Positions 32,043-41,108 of a stretch of DNA of 64,000 nt are shown here, one piece after another. This stretch comes from Candidatus Riflebacteria bacterium HGW-Riflebacteria-1 (GTDB lineage: Bacteria; Muiribacteriota; Ozemobacteria; Ozemobacterales; Ozemobacteraceae), in contig PGYB01000013.1 of assembly GCA_002839445.1 (NCBI GenBank), forward strand, positions 94,079-158,078, in the 5' to 3' direction. Every line of letters starts with the position of its first letter. The first letter of the stretch is position 1. Both the position numbers and the translations under genes were made by a program. A model generated the notes under the pieces. The model was not told the origin of the DNA, made no database searches, and saw nothing but the letters and a program-made list of their open reading frames with translations.

Positions 32043-32687
32043 ATGGTCAGAGTCATTCGCCGGGTCTTGTTAATAGTGTGTCTTATGGGCCTGCTCGCAC
32101 CCGCCGGCCTGATGGCAGGGGGTTATGTTTACAACAAGATCAATGAGGGAGCTCCGTTTACCCATTTCGATCTCGAAGACATTTACCATCAGCGCTGGGT
32201 AAGCACTTATTTGCGCGGAAAGCCGATTATCATGCTTACTGCGCATCGTTATCAGCGCTACGAAATACTCAAATGGGCTGAAACCTTTCGTCAGGAATTC
32301 GGACTGCCCGGCCATGTGCATCTGCTCTGGGTCGTGAATCTGCGCAAGTTTCCCTGGTCAACCAGTCGTGGCACTGTCATCAGCCAGTGGCGTGATTTTA
32401 ACGCACCGATTCCTGTGTTAATGGACTGGGGCGGAGTTGTCGGCAAGAGCCTGCGCATCAATTACAATGTTCCCAATATAATTCTTATCGATGCCTTTGG
32501 CCGACTCGCACTGCATGAAATGCACACCTACAACCCCGAAGTCTACGCCGCGGTTTCGGCGCGAGTTAAGAGCCTGCTCTCGATTAATCCCGGAGTAGAC
32601 CAGTATATGTCGCCAATGATGGGCCAGCCGGTTGTTCCGGGTATGGCCGTAAACAGTCAGAAAGGTCGCCGTGGCGATTCGAACTGA
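32043..32687 (+). CDS. Secreted thioredoxin-fold-like protein without redox cysteines
   Basis: 214 residues, ggagg before ATG 32043, signal peptide to about residue 25 (LMAG). YLRGKPIIMLTAHRYQRYEILKWAETFRQEF and VHLLWVVNLRKFP match a thioredoxin-like strand-helix-strand start, with DWGGVVGKSLRINYNVPNIILIDAFGRL after it. The CxxC is absent, so the reductase role is lost; it may be a chaperone or YtfJ-like member. No operon partner; a bidirectional terminator follows. Confidence 0.65.
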   Translation: MVRVIRRVLLIVCLMGLLAPAGLMAGGYVYNKINEGAPFTHFDLEDIYHQRWVSTYLRGKPIIMLTAHRYQRYEILKWAETFRQEFGLPGHVHLLWVVNLRKFPWSTSRGTVISQWRDFNAPIPVLMDWGGVVGKSLRINYNVPNIILIDAFGRLALHEMHTYNPEVYAAVSARVKSLLSINPGVDQYMSPMMGQPVVPGMAVNSQKGRRGDSN

Positions 32688-32719
32688 TCTGTTCGCCAGA
32701 TAAAAAGGCCGCAAAAAAA

Positions 32720-32755
32720 GCCGCCAGCTGCTGATCGCCGCTGGCGGCTTTTTTT
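32720..32755. terminator. Bidirectional terminator between convergent genes
   Basis: GCCGCCAGC / GCTGGCGGC with T-run on the + side and A-run (32713-32719) on the minus side. Serves the gene ending 32687 and the GH13 gene ending 32772. Confidence 0.88.
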
Positions 32756-32771
32756 GTCTTGAGCCTGGCGC

Positions 32772-34064
32772 TTATTTTTCGGCAAATACCTTGATTTCAG
32801 AAGGGCGCAACGAATAGTCAAACGTCAGCGGAACCGCTGAAAGAGCATACTCGAGGCTGATGTCGGCGAGGGCGCTTGAGCCGAGAACTGCCGCCATGTC
32901 TGGAATATAAACGTGCTGGTGATTGAAACGATCTTTGTTGAGAATTACAAACACTGTTTTCAGACCGGGTTGCGCCTTTTTGAAGCAGAAGACATTTGGC
33001 CAGTTGGCCTGGTCGACAACGGTAATGCCCGGCTCGGTCTTGAGGACTGGATACTGTTCTTTAAGAGCGGCGATCTGTTTGATATAGGGGCTGAGGTCGA
33101 TTGAGCTTTCTTCCCACCAGGTCGGGTCGGCTTTGACTACGTTGAGTGCCTTGTGAAAGCCATATTCGAAGCCGGTCGGAATCATGTAGCCCGAGCTGAA
33201 AAGCGCCGAAAACAGCATCTGGCGCTTAACCGCCGGCAGATCATCTTTGAGCTGCTCAAACAGTCGTGGTGTGTCGTGCGATTCTGGAAAAGCTATCGAC
33301 TGGCTGATAGTCGAGAGTTTTTCGTATTGCTCCATGGCCCAGGGTTCGTTGAAATCCCAGTATTTGATTGAATTGAACAGGTAGTCGAAGCCCATTCCGG
33401 CCAGAATCTGAACCTGCTTGAAATCGCAACCGAGTGATTCGGCAAGAAACAGGCAGCCAGGCTTCTGGGTGCGCGACTTTTCCATGAGGTATTTCCAGAG
33501 ATCGCCGGGAACCTGATACGCCATATCGCAGCGAAAGCCATCGACACCCATTTCGAGGTGGTGCGACATCATTTTCCACCAGAACAGCCAGAGGTTTTCG
33601 CGATCCTGCGAGTGAAAATTGTCGATTTCGGCGAGATCGCCCCAGGCGACCCACTTGCCGTCATGCATGGCGCCGGGTTGTATTATTTTGCCATGTTCGT
33701 CGCGCTTGTACCAGTCGGGGTGCTCTTCGACCAGCGTGCAGTCAAAGGCGGTGTGGTTGATGACCAGATCCATGATGAACAGCAACCCGCGCTTATGGCA
33801 GGCTTTGATAAAATCGCGCAGCTGCTCTGCCGGCGCCTTGCTTGAATCATTGTTGATGAACAGCGGGTTGAACTTGTAATAGTCTTTGGGAGCGTAGAGA
33901 CTGCCGCTGAAACCCGGATAATGAAACGGGTTGACCCACAACGAGTTGAACCCCATGTCTTTGATACGGTCGAGATGCTCAGTCCATTTGCTCATGCTGC
34001 CAAGCAGCCTTGGGTAGAGGTTGTACAGCTTGATACTGCTGTCTCCGAGCAACGGATGTTTCAT
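32772..34064 (-). CDS. GH13 alpha-amylase family glycosidase or transferase
   Basis: 430 residues with aggagaaatcacc before ATG 34064. All four GH13 blocks are present: DLVINHTA, GFRCDMAY (nucleophile D180), LAES (acid/base E209), ESHDTPR (D264). The (beta/alpha)8 barrel begins at residue 20 and the C-terminal beta domain is about 95 residues. No signal peptide, so it works in the cytoplasm. GlgE or trehalose-synthase-like transferase activity cannot be told from maltogenic hydrolysis. It overlaps the next gene upstream by 4 bp and completes the lipid-glycosyl operon 32772-37246. Confidence 0.9.
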   Translation of the reverse strand: MKHPLLGDSSIKLYNLYPRLLGSMSKWTEHLDRIKDMGFNSLWVNPFHYPGFSGSLYAPKDYYKFNPLFINNDSSKAPAEQLRDFIKACHKRGLLFIMDLVINHTAFDCTLVEEHPDWYKRDEHGKIIQPGAMHDGKWVAWGDLAEIDNFHSQDRENLWLFWWKMMSHHLEMGVDGFRCDMAYQVPGDLWKYLMEKSRTQKPGCLFLAESLGCDFKQVQILAGMGFDYLFNSIKYWDFNEPWAMEQYEKLSTISQSIAFPESHDTPRLFEQLKDDLPAVKRQMLFSALFSSGYMIPTGFEYGFHKALNVVKADPTWWEESSIDLSPYIKQIAALKEQYPVLKTEPGITVVDQANWPNVFCFKKAQPGLKTVFVILNKDRFNHQHVYIPDMAAVLGSSALADISLEYALSAVPLTFDYSLRPSEIKVFAEK

Positions 34065-34573
34065 GGTGATTTCTCCTCTGATTTTTTTCGCAACTCATCA
34101 AGAGCGCTGACGATGCTGTTTACTTCCTTGCGGTTGATGCTTTTGTAAAACTCTCTCTCGCCCTGCGCGGTCTTGAGAATAATACTGATGTACACTTCGC
34201 CGTCTTTAATCTCTTTGCCATCCTTGTCTTTGGCGATAGCTTCTGTAGTCCTGATTCCGAGCCAGTCGCCAGCTTTGAGGTCGATTGCTACTGCGGGTTC
34301 ACGCAGATTCTGTTGAAACGAGAAGCCAATCTCGGTGCGGCGCGCTGACAGGCTCTGAAAGCTGAGAGCACGCCCCATAAAGAAGAACAGCACGAAAAAA
34401 CCGGCGCAGAACAGCAGTTCGCCCCATTGTTCAGCTTTGATGCCATTATAGACGAGAAAAAGAATCGGCACGACAAAGGCCATAATCAGCAGAAAGACAC
34501 CGACGCCAATTTCCAGAAGCGGGTAATAAGCGAAAGCCGGCAGCTTTGTCCCGGCACTGTTCCAACTGATCAT
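34061..34573 (-). CDS. Two-helix membrane protein with cytoplasmic domain
   Basis: 170 residues from ATG 34573, just after the stop of the ArnT-like gene; a longer open frame would run into that gene. Two transmembrane helices (residues 19-40, 48-66) and a ~100-residue soluble part (GFSFQQNLREPAVAIDLKAG... VYISIILKTAQGEREFYKSI). No known family. Coupled between the glycosyltransferase and GH13 genes, so it may aid them. Confidence 0.6.
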   Translation of the reverse strand: MISWNSAGTKLPAFAYYPLLEIGVGVFLLIMAFVVPILFLVYNGIKAEQWGELLFCAGFFVLFFFMGRALSFQSLSARRTEIGFSFQQNLREPAVAIDLKAGDWLGIRTTEAIAKDKDGKEIKDGEVYISIILKTAQGEREFYKSINRKEVNSIVSALDELRKKSEEKSP

Positions 34574-34574
34574 C

Positions 34575-36245
34575 TCATCTACCTGTCTTTCGCAAGGGTA
34601 TGACCACCCGCCAGTCGCCCTCAGCGGTGATCGTCTTGAGCTCGCAGTCAAGAATCGCCTCGACCCGTGCATGCTGCTTTTCTGGCAGCACCAGCATCGT
34701 GTCAGTGTCGACTGCACCTCGCAGAGCCTCGTCACCATTTAATACTAATGCACTCGCCGCCTGCTTGTCAAATCCGGTGTTGCGTTCGACGTCCCAGGTG
34801 ATAACATTGCGTCCTGTGTAAAAATACCAGCCCTCAATCATTTTGTCGATACAGATAATTTTCTGGCTGGCAGGAAGGGTTGCTATCCGCTTGAGCAGTA
34901 GCCATTGGCTGCTCAGGTAGCGGTTGTTTGCGTAGGCTTCGTTGCCTTTGAGCCCGGGCAGCACGAAAAACATCAGGCCTGGCACGATAAGGCAGCTTAC
35001 TGAGATAATGCCCACTCGATGCCCTTTGACGGCAAACCAGCCGAGGAACGCCGCGGCAAACAGCCAGAAGACTCCTGAAAATATGGCAATTTGCGCCAGG
35101 CCTTTGAATTCGGCGTGATGCTGGTAGCCGGTAAACAACAGTGCGATACCAGCGAGACCGGTGAAAATCGCCAGCGCCTTGAAATACCGGAAACTCGAGG
35201 TATTATCGGCCTCGCCAGCCTGCAGGATCGTCTGTCGCAGTTTGTGAGCAGTGAGCAAAGCCAGCGGAACCAGCAGCGGCAGTGTGTAGCCAGCCAGTTT
35301 TGAACGGCTCAGCGTAAAAATCAGCAGCGGAACGCCGGTCCATAACAGCATGAACGTTGCGCTGCGGCTGTGTCTGAATTTTGCGACCTGCTCTTTGAGC
35401 GCGAGCAGAAGATAGCCGGACCACGGAAACAGCCCGGCCGGCAGCAGCACCAGAAAATAGTAAAACGGTGCTGCACGGTGGTGTGTGTCACTGGCGACGC
35501 GTTTGACTGTTTCTTCGATGAGAAAGTAGCTCAGCAGGCCAGGGTTCATTATTGCCGCCAGCAGATACCAGCCCAGGCCAAAGACAACAAAGATCACCCA
35601 GCCGACGCTGGCCCCGAAAAGTTTTTTTAGCTGCGGCTTGTAGCCGGTAAGCAGAGCAGCCGGAATCAGGCCAGCCAGCGCAAGCAGGCCGGGTGGGCCC
35701 TTGGTCAGCATGGCGGCGGCGGCAGACAGCCAGAAGGTGGTGTACCAGCGTTTTTTCTGCTTGTTCAGATAGGCAAAAAAGGCCAGCGCCATTATGGTCT
35801 CAAAAGCGGCCAGAAAGGGATCGGTGGTTAAGCCCCTGAACTGTGTCTGAAAATAAAGCGAGCTGATCAGAACCAGCGCGGCGATCAACCCGGTGACCTT
35901 GCAAAACAGCAGTTTGCCGAGATACCAGGTCGCCAGCGCGGTTGCGCCGGCAGCAACACTTAAAAAGAACCTTGCGCCGAATTCATTTATGCCGAAAAGC
36001 TTCATTCCGGCGGCGCCCAGCCAGTAGGTCACCGGTGGTTTGGTGAAATGGCGCAAGCCGTTGTGGCGCGGCGTCATCCAGTTGCCGGAGTCAAGCATCT
36101 GGCGGGCGACTGATGCGTATCTGCCTTCGGAAGTTTCAAACAGGCCGGCGGTGCCGCAGTGAAAGAGCACCGGGAGCATTCCTGCCAGAAAAATCAGCAA
36201 CCCCAGCGATTTAAAAGCAAATCGTGGAAGTCTGACACTATTCAT
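34575..36245 (-). CDS. ArnT-like dolichyl/undecaprenyl-phosphate glycosyltransferase (GT83/PMT)
   Basis: 556 residues with 11-13 transmembrane helices. N-terminal loop FETSEGRYASVARQM is the acidic catalytic region of PMT/ArnT enzymes (DEGRYA in ArnT), followed by NGLRHFTKPPVTYWL. These enzymes move a sugar from undecaprenyl phosphate onto lipid A or other acceptors on the periplasmic side. The LABN and GT2 genes just upstream supply its donor. Overlaps LABN by 8 bp. The C-terminal 100 residues include a soluble end. Confidence 0.9.
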   Translation of the reverse strand: MNSVRLPRFAFKSLGLLIFLAGMLPVLFHCGTAGLFETSEGRYASVARQMLDSGNWMTPRHNGLRHFTKPPVTYWLGAAGMKLFGINEFGARFFLSVAAGATALATWYLGKLLFCKVTGLIAALVLISSLYFQTQFRGLTTDPFLAAFETIMALAFFAYLNKQKKRWYTTFWLSAAAAMLTKGPPGLLALAGLIPAALLTGYKPQLKKLFGASVGWVIFVVFGLGWYLLAAIMNPGLLSYFLIEETVKRVASDTHHRAAPFYYFLVLLPAGLFPWSGYLLLALKEQVAKFRHSRSATFMLLWTGVPLLIFTLSRSKLAGYTLPLLVPLALLTAHKLRQTILQAGEADNTSSFRYFKALAIFTGLAGIALLFTGYQHHAEFKGLAQIAIFSGVFWLFAAAFLGWFAVKGHRVGIISVSCLIVPGLMFFVLPGLKGNEAYANNRYLSSQWLLLKRIATLPASQKIICIDKMIEGWYFYTGRNVITWDVERNTGFDKQAASALVLNGDEALRGAVDTDTMLVLPEKQHARVEAILDCELKTITAEGDWRVVIPLRKTGR

Positions 36246-36540
36246 CAGGCTGCATGTTTTCGTGCGCGGCCAGGGTGTTGCGCTTGTCGCGGTCGATCAA
36301 TACAAGATTGCGGAAATAAATCACGCAACCAAGCGATTGACCGAGAATGAATACCGGGTCTTTGCGATGAATCGAGTAAGCCAGCAGCAGAATTGAGCCG
36401 GCAATGCTGAAATACCAGAACGATATTGGTATGACGCTTTTTTTGTGTTTTTCAGAGGCAATCCACTGCAGGATAAAGCGCATCGAAAACATTACCTGTC
36501 CGACCAGACCAATAATCAGCCAGAGATCAAATTTGCTCAT
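36238..36540 (-). CDS. Lipid A biosynthesis N-terminal (LABN) domain protein
   Basis: 100 residues, about three transmembrane helices; MRFILQWIASEKHKKSVIPISFWYFSIAGS is the LABN signature. Proteins like this act with ArnT/GT2 in lipid-linked sugar handling. Overlaps its neighbours on both sides by 8 and 14 bp, hence co-translated. Confidence 0.9.
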   Translation of the reverse strand: MSKFDLWLIIGLVGQVMFSMRFILQWIASEKHKKSVIPISFWYFSIAGSILLLAYSIHRKDPVFILGQSLGCVIYFRNLVLIDRDKRNTLAAHENMQPDE

Positions 36541-37246
36541 CGACCTGATACCTCAGTTTGCGCCATTTCATCCATCTGATGGCAAGCAGATCAAGAAATG
36601 ATCTGAATACGCGGTTCCAGACGTTGTATTTTGACTCGCCCTTCTGGCGGGGGTGATGGCTGACTTCGATCTCGACAACCGTGCCGCCGTTCATCTTGAC
36701 CAGTGTAGGCAAAAACCTGTGCATTCCCTCGAACAGTTCTATCGGCTTGATTGCAGCGGCCTTGAAGGCCTTGAGCGAGCAGCCGGTGTCTTTAATGGTT
36801 TCGTTGCTGACCAGATTGCGCACCCAGTTGGCAAAACGCGAAGAAAGGCGGCGCACCATGGTGTCGTTGCGCTTTTTCCGCCAGCCGACTGCCGCATCGT
36901 AACCCTGCTCAATACCGGCCAGCAGCAGCGGTATGTCGGCCGGGTCGTTCTGCAGGTCGGCGTCAAGAGTTATAATTATCTCGCCTTGCGCAGCCTTGAT
37001 GCCGGCGCCCATTGCCGCGGTCTGCCCATTGTTCTTTGAGAACCTGAGGCCGCGCAGCCACGGGCGGCTGTTTTTGAGCTCGCGAATCTTGTCAAAGCTG
37101 CCATCTTTCGAACCATCATCGACCAGAATGAGCTCCCAAGGGCGCCCGATCTGGTTAAGGCTCGCCTCTACGCGAGAAACAAGGTCGTCAAGGCTTTCGA
37201 TCTCATTATAAACTGGTATCGCAACACTGATCGCGAGGTTTTCCAT
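36527..37246 (-). CDS. GT2 undecaprenyl-phosphate sugar transferase (ArnC/DPM1-like)
   Basis: About 239 residues from Met5 of the open frame (ggaaag precedes ATG 37246; the frame continues to 37258). GT-A fold: VAIPVYNEIESL, LVDDGSKDGS, ITLDADLQNDPADIP, CSLKAFKA. It forms polyprenyl-P-sugar as donor for the ArnT-like enzyme. No C-terminal transmembrane pair seen, so closer to the Dpm1 short type than to ArnC; a C-terminal amphipathic segment RFLDLLAIRWMKWRK could bind the membrane. First gene of the operon. Confidence 0.88.
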   Translation of the reverse strand: MENLAISVAIPVYNEIESLDDLVSRVEASLNQIGRPWELILVDDGSKDGSFDKIRELKNSRPWLRGLRFSKNNGQTAAMGAGIKAAQGEIIITLDADLQNDPADIPLLLAGIEQGYDAAVGWRKKRNDTMVRRLSSRFANWVRNLVSNETIKDTGCSLKAFKAAAIKPIELFEGMHRFLPTLVKMNGGTVVEIEVSHHPRQKGESKYNVWNRVFRSFLDLLAIRWMKWRKLRYQVDEQI

Positions 37247-37369
37247 TTTGCTTTCCATAGTTGCCGTTTGTGGATTTCAGAGCATTATTATACCACATAG
37301 TGGATAGAAACAGATTACAAATACAGATTTTCTCAACAGTCGCGCTAAGGCTCTGATTCTCGGAAATAA

Positions 37370-37398
37370 CAAAACCCCGGGTCGTCTCCGGGGTTTTG
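37370..37398. terminator. Terminator of the NlpC/P60 gene
   Basis: AAAACCCCGG / CCGGGGTTTT with 7-nt loop; on the minus strand it follows the stop at 37420 and could work in both directions. Confidence 0.85.
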
Positions 37399-37419
37399 TG
37401 GGCTTGCGAATTCTTTAAA

Positions 37420-38646
37420 TCAGGCGGTCATCGCCTTGCGCACCTGGTCCATGCCGTTCATGCGATAGGTGCCCTTGTAAAACTCGTATTTATGGGCGGG
37501 CAGAATGTTTACTTCGGCGGTGTCGCCCATCTGCATTACCAGGATGTTGCCCTGGGCGTCGCGGCCCTTGTAGATCATCGAGTGGCCGTAGCGGTTATGC
37601 CCGTAATCGAGCAGAATCATGTCGCCGGGCCTGATATCTGGCGGCGGAGGCGGCTTGACACCGGGATTTATCGATTTTGTATGCTTTTCAGACCACAGGC
37701 CGCTGGTTGAGGTGCGACCGCTGCCGATCGGGTATTGGACGCCAGCCTGCTTGTAGGCATCTTTCTGAATCATCTGCACGAAACCGCTGCAGTCGATGCC
37801 GCCGATTTTTTCGAAATCTTTGTAGGCGGCAGTTGATTTCCATTTCCAGGTATTGATATCAACGTATTTCTCGTAGTATTCAGCAGATTCGAGGCCGAGG
37901 CGATTGCCGGTGGCTTTCTTTTTGCGGTAGGCGTCGATATCGTCGAAACCGCCGAACTTGAACACGATCGGTTCTTTAATATACGGATCGGCCAGCGCCT
38001 GAATCTTGCGCGAAAAAACGATATCTTCAAAGTTCTTTTCGAGCATCTTGAGCAGGCGCGCGGCGTCTGCATGGCGGCCCATTTTGTCGAGACATTTTGC
38101 CTGCATGTAAGCTGCTTCGATCGCATTGCCGCTGGCTTTACACGCCAGTTCATAAGCTTTTTCGTAATTACCCTTTTTGTAGGCGTTGCTGGCACGATTA
38201 AGGCGCCAATACCACGGGAACTTGTCGTAGTTCAGCAGATCGCGGCCAAGGTGGCGGTCCCATCGTGCGAACTGTTTGGCATTGGCCGCTGCGACACTCG
38301 TATTTTCACTTGTGGCGGGTGTCGTCGTAACTACAGGTGCTGGCGTCGGAGTTGTCTGCGCAACCAGGTCGCCGCGAACCCAACCGACCAGGCCTTTGCC
38401 GAAGTCGATCTTATACCAGCCGTTCTTTTCTTCGAGTTTTACGCCGGCAGTGCCGCGTGGCAGGGTCTTGAGAATCGCGTTGTCAGTGCCCGGGCCGGTT
38501 CGCACATTTACCCAGTCCTTGCTGATCTCTAACCCAACGACCGCAGCCGCTGTATTAACCGCGAACAGGTCGCCCTGCGCCATAAGGCTGCCTGTCGACA
38601 ACACAAGCGCACAAATCAGTAAGATCCTGATAAATTTTTTGTCCAT
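37420..38646 (-). CDS. SH3b and NlpC/P60-type secreted hydrolase
   Basis: 408 residues from ATG 38646 with ggag upstream. Signal peptide (to about residue 24, LMAQ), then an SH3b domain (WVNVRTGPGTDNAILKTLP...GWVRGD), a Pro/Thr linker, helical TPR-like repeats (NYEKAYELACKASG), and a C-terminal NlpC/P60 fold: GGIDCSGFVQMI (nucleophile Cys) and GHSMIYKG (His). Probably a peptidoglycan amidase or endopeptidase in the periplasm. Alone in its transcript. Length 400+ is large for the family due to the middle repeat. Confidence 0.88.
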   Translation of the reverse strand: MDKKFIRILLICALVLSTGSLMAQGDLFAVNTAAAVVGLEISKDWVNVRTGPGTDNAILKTLPRGTAGVKLEEKNGWYKIDFGKGLVGWVRGDLVAQTTPTPAPVVTTTPATSENTSVAAANAKQFARWDRHLGRDLLNYDKFPWYWRLNRASNAYKKGNYEKAYELACKASGNAIEAAYMQAKCLDKMGRHADAARLLKMLEKNFEDIVFSRKIQALADPYIKEPIVFKFGGFDDIDAYRKKKATGNRLGLESAEYYEKYVDINTWKWKSTAAYKDFEKIGGIDCSGFVQMIQKDAYKQAGVQYPIGSGRTSTSGLWSEKHTKSINPGVKPPPPPDIRPGDMILLDYGHNRYGHSMIYKGRDAQGNILVMQMGDTAEVNILPAHKYEFYKGTYRMNGMDQVRKAMTA

Positions 38647-38939
38647 AATCTGCTCCATATTGCATGGTATAAACAAATTTTACCCGAAATATCCGTCTCT
38701 GTCGAGATCAGGGCGCAAATTTGTCTGGTAATGTCGGGTGACGCTCCAGCAACTCTCTGTCAAGAATCAACATTACTTGTATTCATTCGCAGCGGGGCGA
38801 CAATCACACATGGGCGCAGTACATAGTCATCATACCGTCGTCCAGGCACGCAGTCATCAAACACTCATCCTGCGCGCAGTCGCAGGATCCAGAATTGAAA
38901 TAATGACATGGATTCTGAGACTAGCTCAGTGGGTAGGAG
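38647..38939. other. Gap with REP-like palindrome and tRNA-like D-arm fragment
   Basis: catcctgcg/cgcaggatcc pairs at about 38866-38891. At 38920-38936 ctagctcagtgggtag resembles a tRNA D-arm but no anticodon or T-arm follows. No gene. Confidence 0.45.
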
Positions 38940-39356
38940 TTATTCTTTATCAGCCGGGATTTTTTCTACGACAAGGCCCGGGATCCGTGCGAAATCTCGC
39001 AGATTGCAGGTCCAGACCGATAACCCGTGGTAAAGCGCGGTGCAGCCGATCCAAAGATCCTGGGCCGGTATAAACAAACCCTGGGCGCTGAGAGTTGCTG
39101 AGATCTCGCCATGCAGACGCGCTATGGCAAGATCTACTTCCAGCGCAGGAAACTCAGCGATAATTCTTTCGACAAAAGCAGAACGCCGCATTCTCACTTC
39201 TGGTCGCCGGGCGCGGCCGACTCCGTGCAGAAGCTCGCTGACAGTAACAACCGAAATAAAAAAACTTTCACTCTGCCGCGGCTCGACAACGCTGGCCAGA
39301 TCGAACTTTTTTCGTTCCCACTCGATGAGAACGCTCGAATCAATCAGGACTCCCAC
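38940..39356 (-). CDS. vapC: VapC-type PIN ribonuclease toxin
   Basis: 138 residues. PIN acidic residues: LIDSSVLIE (D6), TVSELLHG (E41), PAQDLWIG and CNLRDF (later Asp). VapC toxins cut tRNA or rRNA. Overlaps the antitoxin gene by 13 bp, so co-translated. Intact. Confidence 0.92.
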   Translation of the reverse strand: MGVLIDSSVLIEWERKKFDLASVVEPRQSESFFISVVTVSELLHGVGRARRPEVRMRRSAFVERIIAEFPALEVDLAIARLHGEISATLSAQGLFIPAQDLWIGCTALYHGLSVWTCNLRDFARIPGLVVEKIPADKE

Positions 39357-39625
39357 GGGTCAGTTACTCCATCGTCCTTCTGGCAGAGGCCTCTGATGCG
39401 TTCGAGGTCGGTGGCAAAGTCTTCAAGCTCGTCTGACGACAAAGCCGGCAGCGATTCCAGCACTTCCTGGAGCTCTGAGAGAGGCCGACCGGTCTTAACC
39501 GGCGAAATTTCCGCAACCGCCTTCTTGCCTTTCAAAAGTATAAACTTCTCACCTTTGTAGGTAACGCGGTTGATAATATCTGAAAAATTGCGCGCAGTGT
39601 CAGTTACCGACAGACTGGTTTTCAT
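39344..39625 (-). CDS. Phd/YefM-type antitoxin of VapC
   Basis: 93 residues with ggagg just before ATG 39625. N-terminal ARNFSDIINRVTYKGEKFILLKGKKAVAEI is the Phd/YefM DNA-binding fold; the acidic C-terminal half binds the toxin. First gene of the pair, driven by the promoter 39663-39690. Confidence 0.9.
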   Translation of the reverse strand: MKTSLSVTDTARNFSDIINRVTYKGEKFILLKGKKAVAEISPVKTGRPLSELQEVLESLPALSSDELEDFATDLERIRGLCQKDDGVTDPWES

Positions 39626-39642
39626 AGAGCCTCCGATAAATC

Positions 39643-39690
39643 AATCATATAATCATATAATCATAATATCATATAATCAGATTTTGTCAA
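39643..39690 (-). promoter_or_regulatory. VapBC promoter with tandem ATCATATA operator
   Basis: On the minus strand TTGACA (39690-39685), 16-bp spacer and TATTAT (39668-39663). The region contains three to four repeats of atcatata/atcata, probable antitoxin binding sites overlapping the -10. Confidence 0.75.
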
Positions 39691-39705
39691 ACTAGCACAG
39701 TCCTG

Positions 39706-40614
39706 TCATAGTTTGCCGGTGTAGCGGTGGATTTTGAAACCTTCGCTGGCGGTTCCTTCGAAGCCGTAGAGGTTGCCGTCGCTGCAGAGTTTCCAGTTGC
39801 TGGTGAGGAAGGGGGCTTCGAAAATCGGCAGTTCAACCTTTTTTGTCGGCTGCTGCTCGTCGAGCGTGTAAAAGCTCAAGACACCAGGATTTACAGCAGT
39901 CACCACCATGAACATCGGGCGGCTGTTGAGCATGCCGGCCATTTTGCTGTAAACGATGTTGGCGCCGGCTTCGAACAGCGCTATGGTTTCTGGTTCTTGT
40001 GGCTGTTCAGCAAGTTCGGCACCTATTATCGTGCGTGATTCAGCGTCAAAATTATACTGCATGCCATATAGTGTTTTGCTGTCGCCAACAGCCTCAAGCG
40101 CAGTGGCAGGGTGCAGGTCGGCTTTGCCATTTCGGCAGATCCACAGGCCGACGCCGGGCTCTTCCACACCGATGACTGCGGGCGAGAAAACCTTCAGGCG
40201 TCCAGGATTGCGAAAGTCAATGCGCAGCTGCTGCTCAACCTTGCCGTTTTCGGGGTTAATGACCGCAACGCCGTCAGGATTGCGGGTAACCACGTACAGG
40301 TGCTGGTTGTAGAAGCTGATATCACCCATTTTTTCAAAGCTGGTCATAAGATATGACCATGCTTTGCTTTTGTAGCACTTGAGCATGCGGTTGACCGAGT
40401 CTGTCAGCCAGAGATTGCCCTTGTCATCAATGTCGTAGCCGCCAAGGCATTCGAAAGGCGCAACTGGCATGACGCCAGGCGCTGGCAGGCGAATGCCGAT
40501 CTGGTTAACCTCTTTTCCCCAATGGCCCTTGACCAGAAGGGTTGTGTCAGCAGCATTTACGCAGGTGCCGGCAATCAGAACCAGTAAAAACACAGCGATC
40601 AGATGAAGGCGCAT
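39706..40614 (-). CDS. Secreted beta-propeller-like protein
   Basis: 302 residues with signal peptide (ends near VNA, residue 21). Repeated strand units such as GYDIDDKGNLWLTDSVNRMLKCY and QHLYVVTRNPDGVAVINPENG fit an NHL-like beta propeller. No catalytic signature. Exported, probably to periplasm or surface; a protein- or ligand-binding role is likely. Single gene. Confidence 0.65.
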   Translation of the reverse strand: MRLHLIAVFLLVLIAGTCVNAADTTLLVKGHWGKEVNQIGIRLPAPGVMPVAPFECLGGYDIDDKGNLWLTDSVNRMLKCYKSKAWSYLMTSFEKMGDISFYNQHLYVVTRNPDGVAVINPENGKVEQQLRIDFRNPGRLKVFSPAVIGVEEPGVGLWICRNGKADLHPATALEAVGDSKTLYGMQYNFDAESRTIIGAELAEQPQEPETIALFEAGANIVYSKMAGMLNSRPMFMVVTAVNPGVLSFYTLDEQQPTKKVELPIFEAPFLTSNWKLCSDGNLYGFEGTASEGFKIHRYTGKL

Positions 40615-41108
40615 AAATAAGCTCCAGAGTCTTAATTTACTGATATTTTACCACAAAACCTGTAATTCTCCATTTGATTACTGAAGAGGGTTCTGGAAGT
40701 ATTTCGTTTTACTTTTCCATGCATTTTTCCGCAGTCGCCTACAGGATGTGGGTGATACTTGGGCGCATCAGGATTAGGCTGCTCTTATGGCTTCAGCCGT
40801 TAGAGCAGCCTATACCGCAGGGCTCTCCGGGGCGAGGCGACCGGCTGATTGGCGCAGATGGTTTTCGGATAACTGCAAAAAAGCATATATAAAACTCCTG
40901 AATAATCTGCGCTAATCCTTTAATCTGCGGATAACTCTTCAAAAGAGTCAGAATAATTACCATGATCAGCTTGACTGACAAATAGTCCAAACGAAATTTC
41001 TCGTAAAGGCATCATAAATAGGCAAATGGAGAATAACTGCCACAAAACTGCGAAGTTTGACTTGCCTGGCACTGCGAGTTAGTATTAGAGCATTCAAGGA
41101 ATCAATAA
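40615..41108. repeat. Intergenic region with inverted GC-rich repeat (copy E)
   Basis: 40770-40834 is the reverse complement of part of copy A/B (aggattaggctgctct...ccgcagggctctccgggg), with its middle lost. The hairpin cgcagtcgcctacaggatgtgggtgat (40729-40756) recurs at 43999-44026; ctgaataatctgcgctaatc (40894-40913) recurs near 28966. No gene found. Confidence 0.7.

Noticed and set aside
38913..38940. tRNA-like D-arm sequence ctagctcagtgggtag
   Set aside because: No anticodon arm, T-arm or acceptor pairing downstream; at best a decayed fragment or chance match.
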